From: Gemmataceae bacterium
GTDB taxonomy: Bacteria; Planctomycetota; Planctomycetia; Gemmatales; Gemmataceae
Length of the DNA stretch: 61,305 nucleotides
Assembly (NCBI GenBank): GCA_009691845.1
Contig: SIAJ01000023.1
Span: 1 to 61,305, forward strand
Direction: 5' to 3'
Shown piece by piece: positions 52,982 through 61,305 of the stretch. Each line of letters opens with the position of its first letter. The first letter of the stretch is position 1. The notes beneath the pieces are model-generated. The model searched no databases. It saw only the letters and a list, made by a program, of their open reading frames with translations, and had not been told where the DNA came from. The translations under genes were made by a program, and so were the position numbers.

Positions 52982-53446
52982 CTATCCCTCAAGCGTTTTC
53001 ACGAGTACCTCCTCCGGACATCCAGCCTCAATAAACGCCTGCAACATGATTTGGGCAGCCACCGCATCGCGACGTGCCTTGCGTTTCTTGTGCGTCAAGC
53101 CAGCTTCCCACATGAGCGAATCGGCGAAGGCCGTCGAAAAACGTTCGTCCGCGAACACGACTGGTAGTCCTGAGATCTCTTGCAGCCACTTGCCGAATTG
53201 GCGTGCTTCTCCCGATTTTTTTCCTTCGTTGCCGCTCGTATGTAGCGGCAGCCCGACTACCAGGCCGACAACTTGTTCGCGAGCGATCACCGCTCGAAAA
53301 TACGCAGCATCTCGTTCGCTTCCCGATCGTTCGCGAATTTCTAGCGGCGAGGCGATGATCCGATCCGCATCGCACACGGCCAAGCCGACGCGAACGGTGC
53401 CCGTGTCGATTCCCAACAGTCGGCCTCGAGGCTTCGCATCGCTCAC
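52982..53446 (-). CDS. ruvX: Pre-16S rRNA nuclease RuvX/YqgF
   Basis: A 154-residue RNase H-fold nuclease that trims the 5' end of 16S rRNA. Motifs are LLGIDTGTVRVGLAVCD (first acidic residue), VGLVVGLPLHTSG and VVFADERFSTAFAD. The start ATG overlaps the manC stop by 4 bases, so the two are translationally coupled. It is the last gene of the minus-strand glyA-to-ruvX run. Confidence 0.93.
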   Translation of the reverse strand: MSDAKPRGRLLGIDTGTVRVGLAVCDADRIIASPLEIRERSGSERDAAYFRAVIAREQVVGLVVGLPLHTSGNEGKKSGEARQFGKWLQEISGLPVVFADERFSTAFADSLMWEAGLTHKKRKARRDAVAAQIMLQAFIEAGCPEEVLVKTLEG

Positions 53447-54522
53447 AAGTATTTCTCCAGGGCAGGCGTCTTGAGCCGGGCGACAATCTCCTTGACTGCT
53501 CCCTCATCGCGCCGATCGGCCACCAGCGTCGCGTCACCGTCCTGGATAATGAGCAGGTTGCTCACGCCGATGGTGGCGATCAATCGGCCCGCATCGGCGG
53601 AGATCACACATCCGGATGTGTTGATGCCAACGTGCATCGCTTGGATCGTGTTTCCATTGGCGTCCTGCGGATTGCGGCGTTCCAGGGCCAACCAGCTTCC
53701 GACGTCGTCCCAGTGATACGGGGCCTGGACGACCAGGACGTGTTCCGCCTTTTCCATGACCGCGAAGTCGATGCTGATTTTCTCGACGTTGCCGTACTCC
53801 TCGCGAAAGATGCTGTCTCGTTGCGGGGTGTCCCAGGCGTCGGCAATTCTCTGCACGGCCGCATGAATGTCCGGCTTCAAGAGTGACAGTTCGGCCAGAA
53901 TTGTTCGTGCCTTCCAGACGAAGATCCCGCTATTCCAGTCGTACTCCCCACAGGCGAGATATTTCTCAGCCACCTCCCGGCTCGGCTTCTCGCGGAAAGC
54001 TTGCACTCGCGAGGCATTCACTCCCTGCCGCTGGGCGACGAACTCACCCCGTTGGATGTAGCCATAGCCCGTCGCAGGTTCCGTCGGGCGAATGCCAAAC
54101 GTGATCAAGACATCGGGAAATTCATCGCACAACTGAGCAGCAGCATGAACAGCCCGGCGAAATTCCTGGGCGGGCTCGATGGCATGATCCGCGGGCATGA
54201 CGATCATGGTTGCGTCTGGATCTTGCTTCGCGATCAGTGCCGCCCCCAGGCCGATACACGCGGCCGTATCGCGGCCAGCCGGTTCGCCGACGATCCGGTT
54301 GGCGGGCATGTCCGGAAGTTGCTGCAAAGCCTCATCGCGGTGCATCGCGGAGGTAATGACCCAGCAGCGTTCGCCAGGGACCTGGGCCTCGATGCGATCG
54401 AGCGTGCCTTGCAAAAGCGTGCGGTCGCCAGCAAAGGCGAGGAATTGCTTTGGTCGTGCCATCCGGCTACGCGGCCAAAATCGCGTTCCTCCGCCACCGG
54501 CCATGATCATCGCGTGGAGCAT
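53443..54522 (-). CDS. manC: Mannose-1-phosphate guanylyltransferase
   Basis: A 359-residue nucleotidyltransferase that makes GDP-mannose from mannose-1-phosphate and GTP. Hallmarks are MAGGGGTRFWPRSRMARPKQFLAFAG, the IVMPADHAIE metal/base segment, and FREKPSREVAEKYL. It lacks the phosphomannose isomerase domain of bifunctional ManC/AlgA. Its product is the substrate of gmd, 4.5 kb downstream. It follows the UAP-type gene with an 8-base gap and overlaps ruvX. Confidence 0.95.
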   Translation of the reverse strand: MLHAMIMAGGGGTRFWPRSRMARPKQFLAFAGDRTLLQGTLDRIEAQVPGERCWVITSAMHRDEALQQLPDMPANRIVGEPAGRDTAACIGLGAALIAKQDPDATMIVMPADHAIEPAQEFRRAVHAAAQLCDEFPDVLITFGIRPTEPATGYGYIQRGEFVAQRQGVNASRVQAFREKPSREVAEKYLACGEYDWNSGIFVWKARTILAELSLLKPDIHAAVQRIADAWDTPQRDSIFREEYGNVEKISIDFAVMEKAEHVLVVQAPYHWDDVGSWLALERRNPQDANGNTIQAMHVGINTSGCVISADAGRLIATIGVSNLLIIQDGDATLVADRRDEGAVKEIVARLKTPALEKYL

Positions 54523-54530
54523 ATTGAACT

Positions 54531-55922
54531 CTACTCGAAATAGGTTGCCGATTCGATTGTCCGTCTCGTCCCAATCTTCGCAGTCAACTCTGCCGCATCG
54601 AACGCGAAGCGCGGAGAAATCTCCAGCGGCAGGGACACATGACCCTCCTGGTTCCGTGGAACCTTAACGCCCGCCTTTTCCAGCCACACGCCGGCCAAGT
54701 TGGACAGATCGCGGTGACACGTTGCGGGCGAATCGACACCCGACGCGTTCTTCACAGGCGAAAATTCTTCCTCGCGTGGCGATTCCATCACGAGATAGCG
54801 ATCTGCCATCGGCAGCGAATCGAAGATGAACATCTCGAACTTCAGCGCATTCTCGGTCGTGGGGTCGATCGCTTCTCCCGTATCGGAAACGTACGGCACT
54901 TTCTTGCGGGCGAAATGGAAGGGAAGTTTTTTCTTTCCTTCCGTGATCCGTTTCAAGAATCCGACATCGAACAGGTGAATCGCCGGGCTTCCCGACCCGT
55001 AAACCAACCGGCCATCGCGGCTCGCATGGGCGAGTTCCTCCGGCAAATCGCTGTATTCGACGATGCCGCAGCGACCGTCGATCAAAGCGAACACCCCCAT
55101 TTTTTCCTTTGGAAACGCTTTTGCGATAGCCTTGGACGAGGCTTCCGCTTGCAGTGCGATGTGCCGGCCCAGAAAAGCCGGGTCGCCGATCTTCACCAGC
55201 GGATTATCGACCTGGAAATAGAAGAGGTGGCGAATGCCCCGTTTTTCAAGCTCGGCGAGCAGCCCCGAATCGGAGAGAGCCGTCAACGTGCCGCCGTGGC
55301 CGTTCGGGCTGGTGAACAACACACCCACAGCTTCGAGCAACAACTGCCCCGTGGCCAGGTCCACGGCCGGCATCGTGCCTTGCTGAAAGAAGATCACATT
55401 CTCGCGACCCAGCCCGAAATACTGCTTCTCTCGAAAGTACTCCTCGGTTTCATCGTGCGTGGCAGGCGAGGTCATTACCAGGAACGGCACCGGCTTTCCG
55501 TAACGCCGAACGAGCGCGAACACTTTATCCGTGTGAATCTCGAAGAGAGTTTTGTTCGAAACGGGCCCGATCGGAAACATGCCTTTCGGGTGATCGAAGC
55601 CGAGGCGGGTTCCCTGGCCACCCGCGACCAGTAGCACGGCAAGTTCGCCCTTTGCAAGTGATTCGCGCCCTAGTGCGATCGTCGAGGCATCGACCTCGCT
55701 CGTTTTTTCCGTGGGAATCGGCGTTAGCCGGTCGGCAGTCGGCACGCCGGAAGGATGGTCGCGATCGGAATAAAGCCGAGCAATTTCGTCGAGGTCGATG
55801 GCTTCGAGTTGCCGAATCAGATCACCCCGCCGACGCGCATCAAACTTCTCCCAGCCGAGAAGCACGTGCTCTTGGCGATGCGCTCGAACCTTCTTCAGGA
55901 GCGCGGGAGGGATGTCGTTCAT
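54531..55922 (-). CDS. UAP-type UDP-N-acetylhexosamine pyrophosphorylase
   Basis: A 463-residue uridylyltransferase of the eukaryote-like UDPGP/UAP family. The signature LLVAGGQGTRLGFDHPKGMF (about 96-115) is closest to UAP1/AGX and differs from bacterial GlmU and GalU. Other segments are FFQQGTMPAVDL, SPNGHGGTLTAL and YFQVDNPLVKIGDP. It should join UTP and GlcNAc-1-P (or GalNAc-1-P) to give UDP-HexNAc. The start is the ATG at 55922. It precedes manC by 8 bases. With the GNA1-like gene at 4993 it completes a eukaryote-style route, though the two are far apart. Confidence 0.88.
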   Translation of the reverse strand: MNDIPPALLKKVRAHRQEHVLLGWEKFDARRRGDLIRQLEAIDLDEIARLYSDRDHPSGVPTADRLTPIPTEKTSEVDASTIALGRESLAKGELAVLLVAGGQGTRLGFDHPKGMFPIGPVSNKTLFEIHTDKVFALVRRYGKPVPFLVMTSPATHDETEEYFREKQYFGLGRENVIFFQQGTMPAVDLATGQLLLEAVGVLFTSPNGHGGTLTALSDSGLLAELEKRGIRHLFYFQVDNPLVKIGDPAFLGRHIALQAEASSKAIAKAFPKEKMGVFALIDGRCGIVEYSDLPEELAHASRDGRLVYGSGSPAIHLFDVGFLKRITEGKKKLPFHFARKKVPYVSDTGEAIDPTTENALKFEMFIFDSLPMADRYLVMESPREEEFSPVKNASGVDSPATCHRDLSNLAGVWLEKAGVKVPRNQEGHVSLPLEISPRFAFDAAELTAKIGTRRTIESATYFE

Positions 55923-55938
55923 GGGGTTTCTTCCAATA

Positions 55939-56035
55939 GTAGTCGGCACACTCCGTGTGCCGACTTGGCGGATCGAAATTCTCTTTTCATGATTCTGGTG
56001 CGATTACCAAACGGCACACGGGGTGTGCCGACTAC
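55939..56035. repeat. Nested inverted repeat between the MBL and UAP genes
   Basis: Two copies of a CGGCACAC/GTGTGCCG palindrome (about 55941-55965 and 56012-56035) face each other; the outer ends, GTAGTCGGCACAC and GTGTGCCGACTAC, also pair. It fills most of the 115-base gap. It is probably a dispersed hairpin element, possibly also a terminator. Confidence 0.75.
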
Positions 56036-56037
56036 GA

Positions 56038-56814
56038 TCAAAACCGAATCCGCAACCCGTCGTAAGCCATGTGAACCCCGCCCGGCAACGATGCAGGGAG
56101 CGTTTCGTAATCGAACTCGTGCGACATGTGTGTCAAATACGCACGTTCCGGGTTGATGCGCTCGATTACTTCCAGTGCATCGTACAAACCCATATGGGCA
56201 GGATGGGACTTGTATCGTAGTGCATCGATAATTAGAATGCGAACGCCTTCGAGCAACGACCAACTGGTATCGGGAATCAGATTCACATCCGTGCAATACG
56301 CCAGATCGCCGATGCGGAAGCCAAAGACATTGAACACGCTGTGTTGAAGCGGAATTGGCGTGATGGTTTCTTCCAGCAGTTCGAATGCCTTAGACGAAAT
56401 GCGTTGAAAACGCAGCTTCGGCACGAAGCCAATCGGGGCCTCTTCGTCCGTGAACGCGTACGAAAAGGTCTTGCGAATGACCCCTTCGACCTCCTCGGAA
56501 CAATACAGCGGGATCGAATCGTTCAAGTACTTGGCGACCACGCGCAGGTCATCGAGGCCGTACAAATGATCGACGTGGTAGTGCGTGAAGAGCACGGCAT
56601 TCACGAGATGCACGCGCTCACGCAGGAGTTGCAATCGCAGTTCGGGTCCCGTGTCGATCAGGATGTTGCCGGCCGGAGTTTGCACGAGAGCGGACGACCG
56701 ATAGCGGTGATTCTTCGGGTTCTCCGACCGGCAGACCGGGCAATCGCAGCCAATCATCGGCACGCCGACCGACGTTCCACAGCCGAGGAAGACAAACGTA
56801 CGATTGCCGCTCAT
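56038..56814 (-). CDS. Metallo-beta-lactamase-fold hydrolase (PhnP-like)
   Basis: A 258-residue MBL-fold protein of the PhnP group. It starts FLGCGTSVGVPMIGCDCPVC, has the metal motif THYHVDHLYG, and ends with a conserved TDV..., HMGL and LTHMSHEFDY set. PhnP hydrolyses cyclic phosphodiesters, and the wider group includes other phosphodiesterases. The N-terminal Cys cluster may bind a structural zinc as in PhnP. No phosphonate genes are adjacent. It is 27 bases downstream of glyA on the same strand. Confidence 0.88.
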   Translation of the reverse strand: MSGNRTFVFLGCGTSVGVPMIGCDCPVCRSENPKNHRYRSSALVQTPAGNILIDTGPELRLQLLRERVHLVNAVLFTHYHVDHLYGLDDLRVVAKYLNDSIPLYCSEEVEGVIRKTFSYAFTDEEAPIGFVPKLRFQRISSKAFELLEETITPIPLQHSVFNVFGFRIGDLAYCTDVNLIPDTSWSLLEGVRILIIDALRYKSHPAHMGLYDALEVIERINPERAYLTHMSHEFDYETLPASLPGGVHMAYDGLRIRF

Positions 56815-56841
56815 ACTACTCCGTGAATGGACCTCACCAGC

Positions 56842-58080
56842 TCACACTGCCGGTGCCGGGAACTGCTGGCAAAGGCTCTGAACCTCGCCGCGAATTCGGC
56901 GAGTCGTCGCAGGATCATCCGGTTGTTCCAGCACCTGCGTGATCCACTTCGCGACCGAGAGCATTTCGCTTGCCTTCATGCCTCGCGACGTCAAAGCCGG
57001 CGTGCCGATGCGGATGCCGGAAGGGTCCATCGGCTGACGCGTATCGTAGGGGATCATGTTCTTGTTGACCGTAATGCCCGCGGCGTCGAGCGCGTGCTCG
57101 GCGATCTTGCCAGTCACGCCTTTCGACCAGACATCGACGAGCATCAGGTGATTGTCGGTCCCGCCCGAAACGATACGAAAGCCGGCTCGTTGCAATTCCT
57201 CGGCCAGCACCTTTGCGTTTGTGATCACCTGATCAATGTGTTGGTGATACTCCGGCTGCAATGCCTCGTGAAAGGCCACGGCCTTTGCCGCGATGACGTG
57301 CATCAGGGGGCCGCCTTGCAAGCCGGGAAACACGGCCGAATTGATCTTCTGGCCCCAGGCTTCCTTGCAGATGATCGCTCCACCACGCGGGCCACGCAGG
57401 GTCTTGTGCGTGGTGGACGTCACAAAATCGGAATGGGGCACCGGATCCGAATGCCGCTTGGCCGCAACGAGTCCCGCGATGTGGGCCATGTCCACCATCA
57501 ACAATGCCCCAACTTCCTTAGCGATCTCGCCGAATTTTGGGAAATCGATCTCGCGAGGATAGGCGCTGGCACCGGCAACGATCAATTTCGGCTTGTGCTC
57601 GCGGGCCAGTTTCGCGAGGTTGTCGTAGTCGATCCGGTGCGTGTCCGGGGTGACGCCGTACGCGATCGCATTGAAGTACTTGCCGGAAATGCTGATCTTC
57701 ATGCCGTGCGTGAGATGCCCGCCATGAGCGAGGTCGAGACCCAGGAACGTATCGCCTGGCTTGAGTGCTGCGAAGAACACGGCCGTGTTCGCCTGCGCTC
57801 CAGAGTGCGGTTGAACGTTCGCCCGCTCGCCGCCAAAGAGCTTTAACAAACGCTCGATGGCCAACCTCTCGACGGTATCGACGTGTTCACAGCCGCCGTA
57901 ATAGCGTTTGCCCGGATAACCCTCGGCATATTTGTTCGTGAGCACCGAACCCTGAGCCAGCATCACGGCCGGGCTGGTGTAATTTTCGCTGGCAATCATT
58001 TCCAAGCCTGCTTGCTGTCGATTACGCTCGGCCTGAATCGCTTGCCACACATCAGGATCGGTCCGCTGCAACTCGTCCAT
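56842..58080 (-). CDS. glyA: Serine hydroxymethyltransferase
   Basis: A 412-residue PLP enzyme of normal length that converts serine and THF to glycine and 5,10-methylene-THF. Lys226 in [14 protein letters not shown] binds PLP, and [11 protein letters not shown] and HGGHLTHG are family motifs. I start at the ATG at 58080 with CGGAG just upstream; a TTG six codons earlier is in frame. It heads a minus-strand run (glyA, MBL, UAP, manC, ruvX). It is divergent from selA across a hairpin element. Confidence 0.97.
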   Translation of the reverse strand: MDELQRTDPDVWQAIQAERNRQQAGLEMIASENYTSPAVMLAQGSVLTNKYAEGYPGKRYYGGCEHVDTVERLAIERLLKLFGGERANVQPHSGAQANTAVFFAALKPGDTFLGLDLAHGGHLTHGMKISISGKYFNAIAYGVTPDTHRIDYDNLAKLAREHKPKLIVAGASAYPREIDFPKFGEIAKEVGALLMVDMAHIAGLVAAKRHSDPVPHSDFVTSTTHKTLRGPRGGAIICKEAWGQKINSAVFPGLQGGPLMHVIAAKAVAFHEALQPEYHQHIDQVITNAKVLAEELQRAGFRIVSGGTDNHLMLVDVWSKGVTGKIAEHALDAAGITVNKNMIPYDTRQPMDPSGIRIGTPALTSRGMKASEMLSVAKWITQVLEQPDDPATTRRIRGEVQSLCQQFPAPAV

Positions 58081-58131
58081 CTCGTCTCCGGAAGTCAAAG
58101 AGCACTTGTTTGAGGTGAGTTATTCTAGGAT

Positions 58132-58236
58132 GTTCTCCCCCTCTCCGTTTCGGAGAGGGGGCCGGGGGGATAGGTTTTCGGCTCGCCCGACCGCCAGACC
58201 TTTCCCCTAACCCCCTCTCCGAAACGGAGAGGGGGA
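58132..58236. repeat. Large inverted repeat between glyA and selA
   Basis: The ends (58132-58162 and about 58210-58236) are each near-palindromes built of CCCCCTCTCCG(T)TTCGGAGAGGGGG and also pair with each other. This is a typical dispersed planctomycete hairpin element lying in a divergent promoter region. Confidence 0.85.
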
Positions 58237-58247
58237 ACAAAATCAGC

Positions 58248-58253
58248 TACAAT
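58248..58253 (+). promoter_or_regulatory. -10 element immediately before selA
   Basis: TACAAT ends 7 bases before the selA ATG. If used, transcription would start at or next to the start codon, giving a leaderless mRNA. No convincing -35 is seen; that position falls in the hairpin repeat. Confidence 0.4.
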
Positions 58254-58260
58254 TCCCACT

Positions 58261-59661
58261 ATGTCCCACAACCCCTTTCGCAATTTGCCGCCCGTGACGG
58301 CGATTCTAGCATTGGACGCCGTTCGTACATTGGGAGCTACACATGGCCAGGAGGCCGTGACTGGTGCCGTGCGCATTGAACTCGAAAGCCTGCGGGCCCT
58401 ACTTAAAGCAGGCGAATCCTTGGATGGCGTTTTGCAGCCCGAACAAATCGCGATCCGGATCGCGGAGCGGCTTGAAACGAATTCAAGGAACCTGTTGCGG
58501 CCCGTTATCAACGCGACAGGCATCGTCCTGCACACGAACCTTGGCCGTTCGCCGATCGCCGAGAGTGCGGCGAAAGCGGCCTTCGATGCCGCTCGCGGCT
58601 ACCTGAATCTTGAACTCGACCTGAAGACCGGCAAGCGTTCGAGCCGACAGGATCCGATCCGCGAGGTTCTTTGTCCGCTACTCGGCTGCGAGTCGGCCAC
58701 GGCCGTGAACAACTGTGCGGCCGCCACCGTGCTCGTGTTAAGGGCACTCGCGGCCGGGAAGGAAGTGATCGTCTCGCGGGGCCAACTCGTGGAGATTGGC
58801 GGCAGCTTTCGAATCCCGGAAATCATGGGCGTTTCGGGTGCGACGCTGCGAGAAGTCGGCTCAACGAACATCACCCGCATCGGCGATTACGAGAAAGCAA
58901 TCGGCCCGAATACTGCCCTGTTGATGCGAGTACATCACAGCAATTATCGCATCAGCGGCTTCACACACTCCACCAGCCTGGAAGAACTCGTCGCGCTCGG
59001 CCGCAAGCACAATCTGCCCGTGATCGACGATGCCGGCAGCGGGGCCCTGTTCGACTTCGCGAAATTCGGTTTGCCCGGCGACCCCGTGATTGGCGAGAGC
59101 TTGAAGACCGGGGCCGATCTCGTGCTCTTCAGCGGCGACAAACTGCTGGGCGGTCCTCAAGCGGGCCTCATAGTTGGCAAGAAGGAACTCGTCGCGAAGA
59201 TCGAACGCGACCCGCTCATGCGAGCATTCCGGCTCGACAAGATGAGCCTCGCGGCCCTGGAAGCCACGCTGCGGCTTTATCAGAATCCGGAGAGCGTGAT
59301 AGAACAAATACCGATCCTGAAGATGCTCTCAGTCACGCCCGAACAATTGCGACCGCGTGCCGAGGCGTTGGCCGGAAAGTTGCGAGAGTTAGCAGGGATT
59401 GAACACGTCGAGGTTCGTGAAGACTCCGCCTTCGTCGGCGGCGGCTCGTTGCCCGATCTGCCGTTGCCGACCGTATTGGTGGCGTTTTCTTCGAAAACGT
59501 TCAGTGAGGAAAAGATTTCGGAGAGATTACGCAGCGGCACCCCGGCCGTTCTGGCTCGAGTGCAAGAGGGGCTTGTGCTCTTAGATTTGCGGACGGTGTT
59601 TGAAACTCAGGACGTGGTGTTAGCGAATGCTGTGAAGGCCGCGATTACAGGGAACGTGTAA
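58261..59661 (+). CDS. selA: L-seryl-tRNA(Sec) selenium transferase
   Basis: A 466-residue PLP enzyme close in length to E. coli SelA (463). It converts seryl-tRNA(Sec) to selenocysteyl-tRNA(Sec). Lys294 in FSGDKLLGGPQAG binds PLP, and VINATGIVLHTNLGRSPI, SSRQDP and VIDDAGSGAL are typical. The gene implies selenoprotein synthesis, but selB, selD, tRNA-Sec and any obvious selenoprotein lie outside this window. It is divergent from glyA. It converges on a small membrane protein gene 8 bases away. Confidence 0.95.
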   Translation: MSHNPFRNLPPVTAILALDAVRTLGATHGQEAVTGAVRIELESLRALLKAGESLDGVLQPEQIAIRIAERLETNSRNLLRPVINATGIVLHTNLGRSPIAESAAKAAFDAARGYLNLELDLKTGKRSSRQDPIREVLCPLLGCESATAVNNCAAATVLVLRALAAGKEVIVSRGQLVEIGGSFRIPEIMGVSGATLREVGSTNITRIGDYEKAIGPNTALLMRVHHSNYRISGFTHSTSLEELVALGRKHNLPVIDDAGSGALFDFAKFGLPGDPVIGESLKTGADLVLFSGDKLLGGPQAGLIVGKKELVAKIERDPLMRAFRLDKMSLAALEATLRLYQNPESVIEQIPILKMLSVTPEQLRPRAEALAGKLRELAGIEHVEVREDSAFVGGGSLPDLPLPTVLVAFSSKTFSEEKISERLRSGTPAVLARVQEGLVLLDLRTVFETQDVVLANAVKAAITGNV

Positions 59662-59669
59662 GGCGACGA

Positions 59670-60128
59670 TCAGGGTTTTGCGAAAACCGCCTCATTCTCT
59701 GCGGCCGGAACCGCATAGCCAGTGAGATTCACCGTTCTATACACAGCAGCCCCCGCCACCTCAAGGTACACGCACACCTCCAGTTGAAACGATCCAAGAA
59801 TCGACGCGCGAACATCCAAGGGGATTTCCGCGACGGAGTTGGCATCAATGGTCAGCGGACAAGTGCCGGTGGTATTCATGCATCCGCCCGGTTGACAACC
59901 GTTTGGACCGCCGATGAAGCGAATGGCGACGTTGGAGTTGTTGTGAATGCGGATGTGAACCGGAACCATGCCGCCAATTGGGATTTCACCGATGTCCGCC
60001 CCCTCGACAACGATCGCGGCAGGTTCGACCTTCGGCGCTTGCGCCGTGTCCGTCGTGAAGATTAACACGGCGTATCCGATGACCCCGAACCCGATGACAA
60101 GTCCGCAAATGGCAATGATCCGGTTCAT
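59670..60128 (-). CDS. Membrane-anchored Ig-like/DUF1573-like protein
   Basis: A 152-residue protein with an N-terminal membrane helix (about 5-27), then a beta-sandwich domain with features such as GEIPIGGMVPVHIRIHNNSN, a Cys-rich segment (GCQPGGCMNTTGTCPL), and VAEIPLDVRAS. The pattern resembles DUF1573-like Ig folds. It is probably exported and anchored. It follows the DUF1559 gene by 15 bases, so the two form an operon. Confidence 0.7.
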   Translation of the reverse strand: MNRIIAICGLVIGFGVIGYAVLIFTTDTAQAPKVEPAAIVVEGADIGEIPIGGMVPVHIRIHNNSNVAIRFIGGPNGCQPGGCMNTTGTCPLTIDANSVAEIPLDVRASILGSFQLEVCVYLEVAGAAVYRTVNLTGYAVPAAENEAVFAKP

Positions 60129-60143
60129 TACGGAAACTCCGCA

Positions 60144-61040
60144 TTAGGGAAGGGACGTGGCTTCGCCGCCGGCCCGTGAGGCCAATTCAGGGAGCAACGG
60201 GGCCGCTCCATAGCCAATATACCGCACCGAACCGTCCGCCAGTGCGAAATTGGCACCTCCGGTATGTGGCGACCAGAAGTGAAACATTCCGCAGGGATCG
60301 TTGAATCGCGACGGGCGGAACGAGTAGGCCCCCGCTCCGCATGTGGAACCCGAAATGATCGGCTGTAGATTCTGTTCGCGAACGCCCAAGATTAGATCGG
60401 CCGAACCTGTCCCCTTTTGGCCGACACCGGCATACCACCAGCCGAACTGATAGTCGTGGCTTGGTGGCCGTTCGCCCAATAGTAGCGTGTTGCTTGTACC
60501 GTCAAAGACACTGGTGATCGTAGTTGAGGAATTCTGAAACAGGATCCCGTCCCGCGACGAATAGTCTCGGCCCGAAACACCCAGATAGCTGGTGAATGCC
60601 ACCAGCAGTTTACTTTTCGTGGCAGTTTGCGCCTGGCGAGCACGAGCATCCGCTGGACAGACAAAATGTTGAACCACTGTCGATAGATGCCGATGGGGTG
60701 GCTGAAAGGGATACGGCGCGGCCCGATAGTCGGACAAAGCGTCGGCATGGAGCCGATCCTGTTCGAGATACGGCAGCACCGAAATGGTCCATCCGGAATA
60801 CGGCCGGCCTTCGACATCGGACGACAGATGATGCCCTTTGGGAAACTGATGATTGGTGTCGTGGAATTGATGGAGCGCCAGACCAACCTGCCGAAGCTGG
60901 TGGGAACATTTCGTCTGCAACGCCCGGCCGCGGACCTGTTGGACGGCGGAGAGCAACAGCCACATGAGCATGCCGATGATCGCGATCACCACGAGAAACT
61001 CGAGCAGTGTGAATCCACAGCGACGCGGGATTCGGGTCAT
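60144..61040 (-). CDS. DUF1559 pilin-like exported protein
   Basis: A 298-residue protein with a type IV prepilin start (CGFTLLEFLVVIAIIGMLMW, cleavage before Phe) followed by the DUF1559 region. The signature VRGRALQTKCSHQLRQVGLALHQF and the C-terminal H-x-GGANFALADGSVRYIG motif are classic for this planctomycete family. Such proteins are highly multiplied in the phylum and probably assemble by a type II/IV-like pilus system. I start at the ATG at 61040 after GGAGGAG. It is co-transcribed with the Ig-like gene. Confidence 0.92.
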   Translation of the reverse strand: MTRIPRRCGFTLLEFLVVIAIIGMLMWLLLSAVQQVRGRALQTKCSHQLRQVGLALHQFHDTNHQFPKGHHLSSDVEGRPYSGWTISVLPYLEQDRLHADALSDYRAAPYPFQPPHRHLSTVVQHFVCPADARARQAQTATKSKLLVAFTSYLGVSGRDYSSRDGILFQNSSTTITSVFDGTSNTLLLGERPPSHDYQFGWWYAGVGQKGTGSADLILGVREQNLQPIISGSTCGAGAYSFRPSRFNDPCGMFHFWSPHTGGANFALADGSVRYIGYGAAPLLPELASRAGGEATSLP

Positions 61041-61223
61041 GGCAATTTCTCCTCCAGGCGTACCCTCCGTGCTCTGCGCAGCCACCACGTCGTCAACAGA
61101 ATGATCAACAACCCCCCACCGGCCAACCAATACGGCAGCCAGCGCCGTGGTTTCTTCGTAACCCTTCAGCCTCCTGAACTGGTCTTGGCGGATTCTAGCG
61201 GAGTTTGGTAGTCTCTTCGGCGA
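61041..61223. other. Upstream region of the DUF1559 gene
   Basis: This 183-base gap is divergent between the DUF1559 gene and the partial gene at the end. A very short minus-strand frame (VTKKPRRWLPYWLAGGG-like, then a hydrophobic stretch) runs into the DUF1559 start with a 4-base overlap. It has no good start codon or ribosome site and is not called. Confidence 0.4.
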
Positions 61224-61305
61224 ATGGAATCATCGACCACGACGCTTGATCCCGTATTTCTAGCCGCATTCCGGAGCGGTTTTCTCACGGCTTCGCAGGT
61301 CGAGG
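61224..61305 (+). CDS. Start of an unidentified gene, cut by the window end
   Basis: An ATG at 61224 opens a frame of 27 residues with no stop, starting MESSTTTLDPVFLAAFRSGF. The N-terminus resembles the leader of some planctomycete Ser/Thr protein kinases, but no kinase motif is yet visible, so no function is assigned. Confidence 0.5.
   Translation, partial: MESSTTTLDPVFLAAFRSGFLTASQVE

Overview
The window looks like chromosome from a planctomycete of the Gemmataceae type. This rests on protein families rather than rRNA: a DUF1592-type planctomycete cytochrome, a pilin-like DUF1559 protein, a cysteine-rich YTV-repeat cell-wall protein, DUF1080 and Gfo/Idh/MocA carbohydrate proteins, a secreted WD40 protein, an ECF sigma/anti-sigma pair, GC-rich coding sequence, weak Shine-Dalgarno sites, and many short inverted repeats between genes. 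No CRISPR array, prophage or rRNA was found. The only clear insertion-sequence trace is the 3' end of an IS4-type transposase at the left edge.

Layout. 0-4 kb: transposase tail, an operon of an active trypsin-like PDZ protease and a catalytically dead relative, and a Tyr/Pro-rich secreted protein. 4.0-4.9 kb: seven tRNA genes (Asn, Gly, two Gln, Lys, Phe, Pro), none encoding CCA, separated by small hairpin repeats. 5-14 kb: GNA1-like acetyltransferase, WD40 protein, DUF1592 cytochrome, membrane MutS-like ATPase, M48 protease. 14.4-24.2 kb: housekeeping genes on the + strand: mnmA; hpf-ptsN-ptsH-ptsI, a PTS phosphorelay with no sugar permease; a TIGR03936-type tRNA-modification-linked protein; RNase E/G with a large disordered insert; then rplM-rpsI.

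24-33 kb: VOC protein, Kef-type antiporter, FAD oxidoreductase, the DUF1080/Gfo-Idh pair, YTV cell-wall protein, CAP protein, SolA-like oxidase. 33-37 kb: a minus-strand operon of a YhaM-like exoribonuclease, a small zinc/HTH regulator and RNase R. 37-47 kb: DCC protein, panB, fasciclin protein, a Cho-like half UvrC, diheme cytochrome c, MFS transporter, a polynucleotide kinase-phosphatase lacking its ligase module, an aminotransferase and a copper amine oxidase. 47-56 kb: nucleotide-sugar genes. rmd and gmd overlap and manC lies nearby, which together would convert mannose-1-phosphate to GDP-D-rhamnose. A UAP-type UDP-HexNAc pyrophosphorylase, a sialidase-SGNH esterase fusion, the ECF/anti-sigma pair and ruvX are here too. 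56-61 kb: PhnP-like hydrolase, glyA, selA, a small membrane protein, a DUF1559 protein and the start of another gene.

Connections. RNA processing and decay is strongly represented (RNase E/G, RNase R, YhaM-like, RuvX, Pnkp-like). The GNA1-like and UAP-like enzymes are eukaryote-style steps for making UDP-GlcNAc. selA implies that the organism uses selenocysteine, although selB, selD and tRNA-Sec are not in the window. The less usual items are the pseudopilin-like ectodomain on the anti-sigma factor, the ligase-less Pnkp, the sialidase/esterase fusion, the split S1 domain of RNase E/G, the protease/pseudoprotease pair, and a dispersed 35-nt repeat that supplies the C-terminus and stop codon of two unrelated genes.
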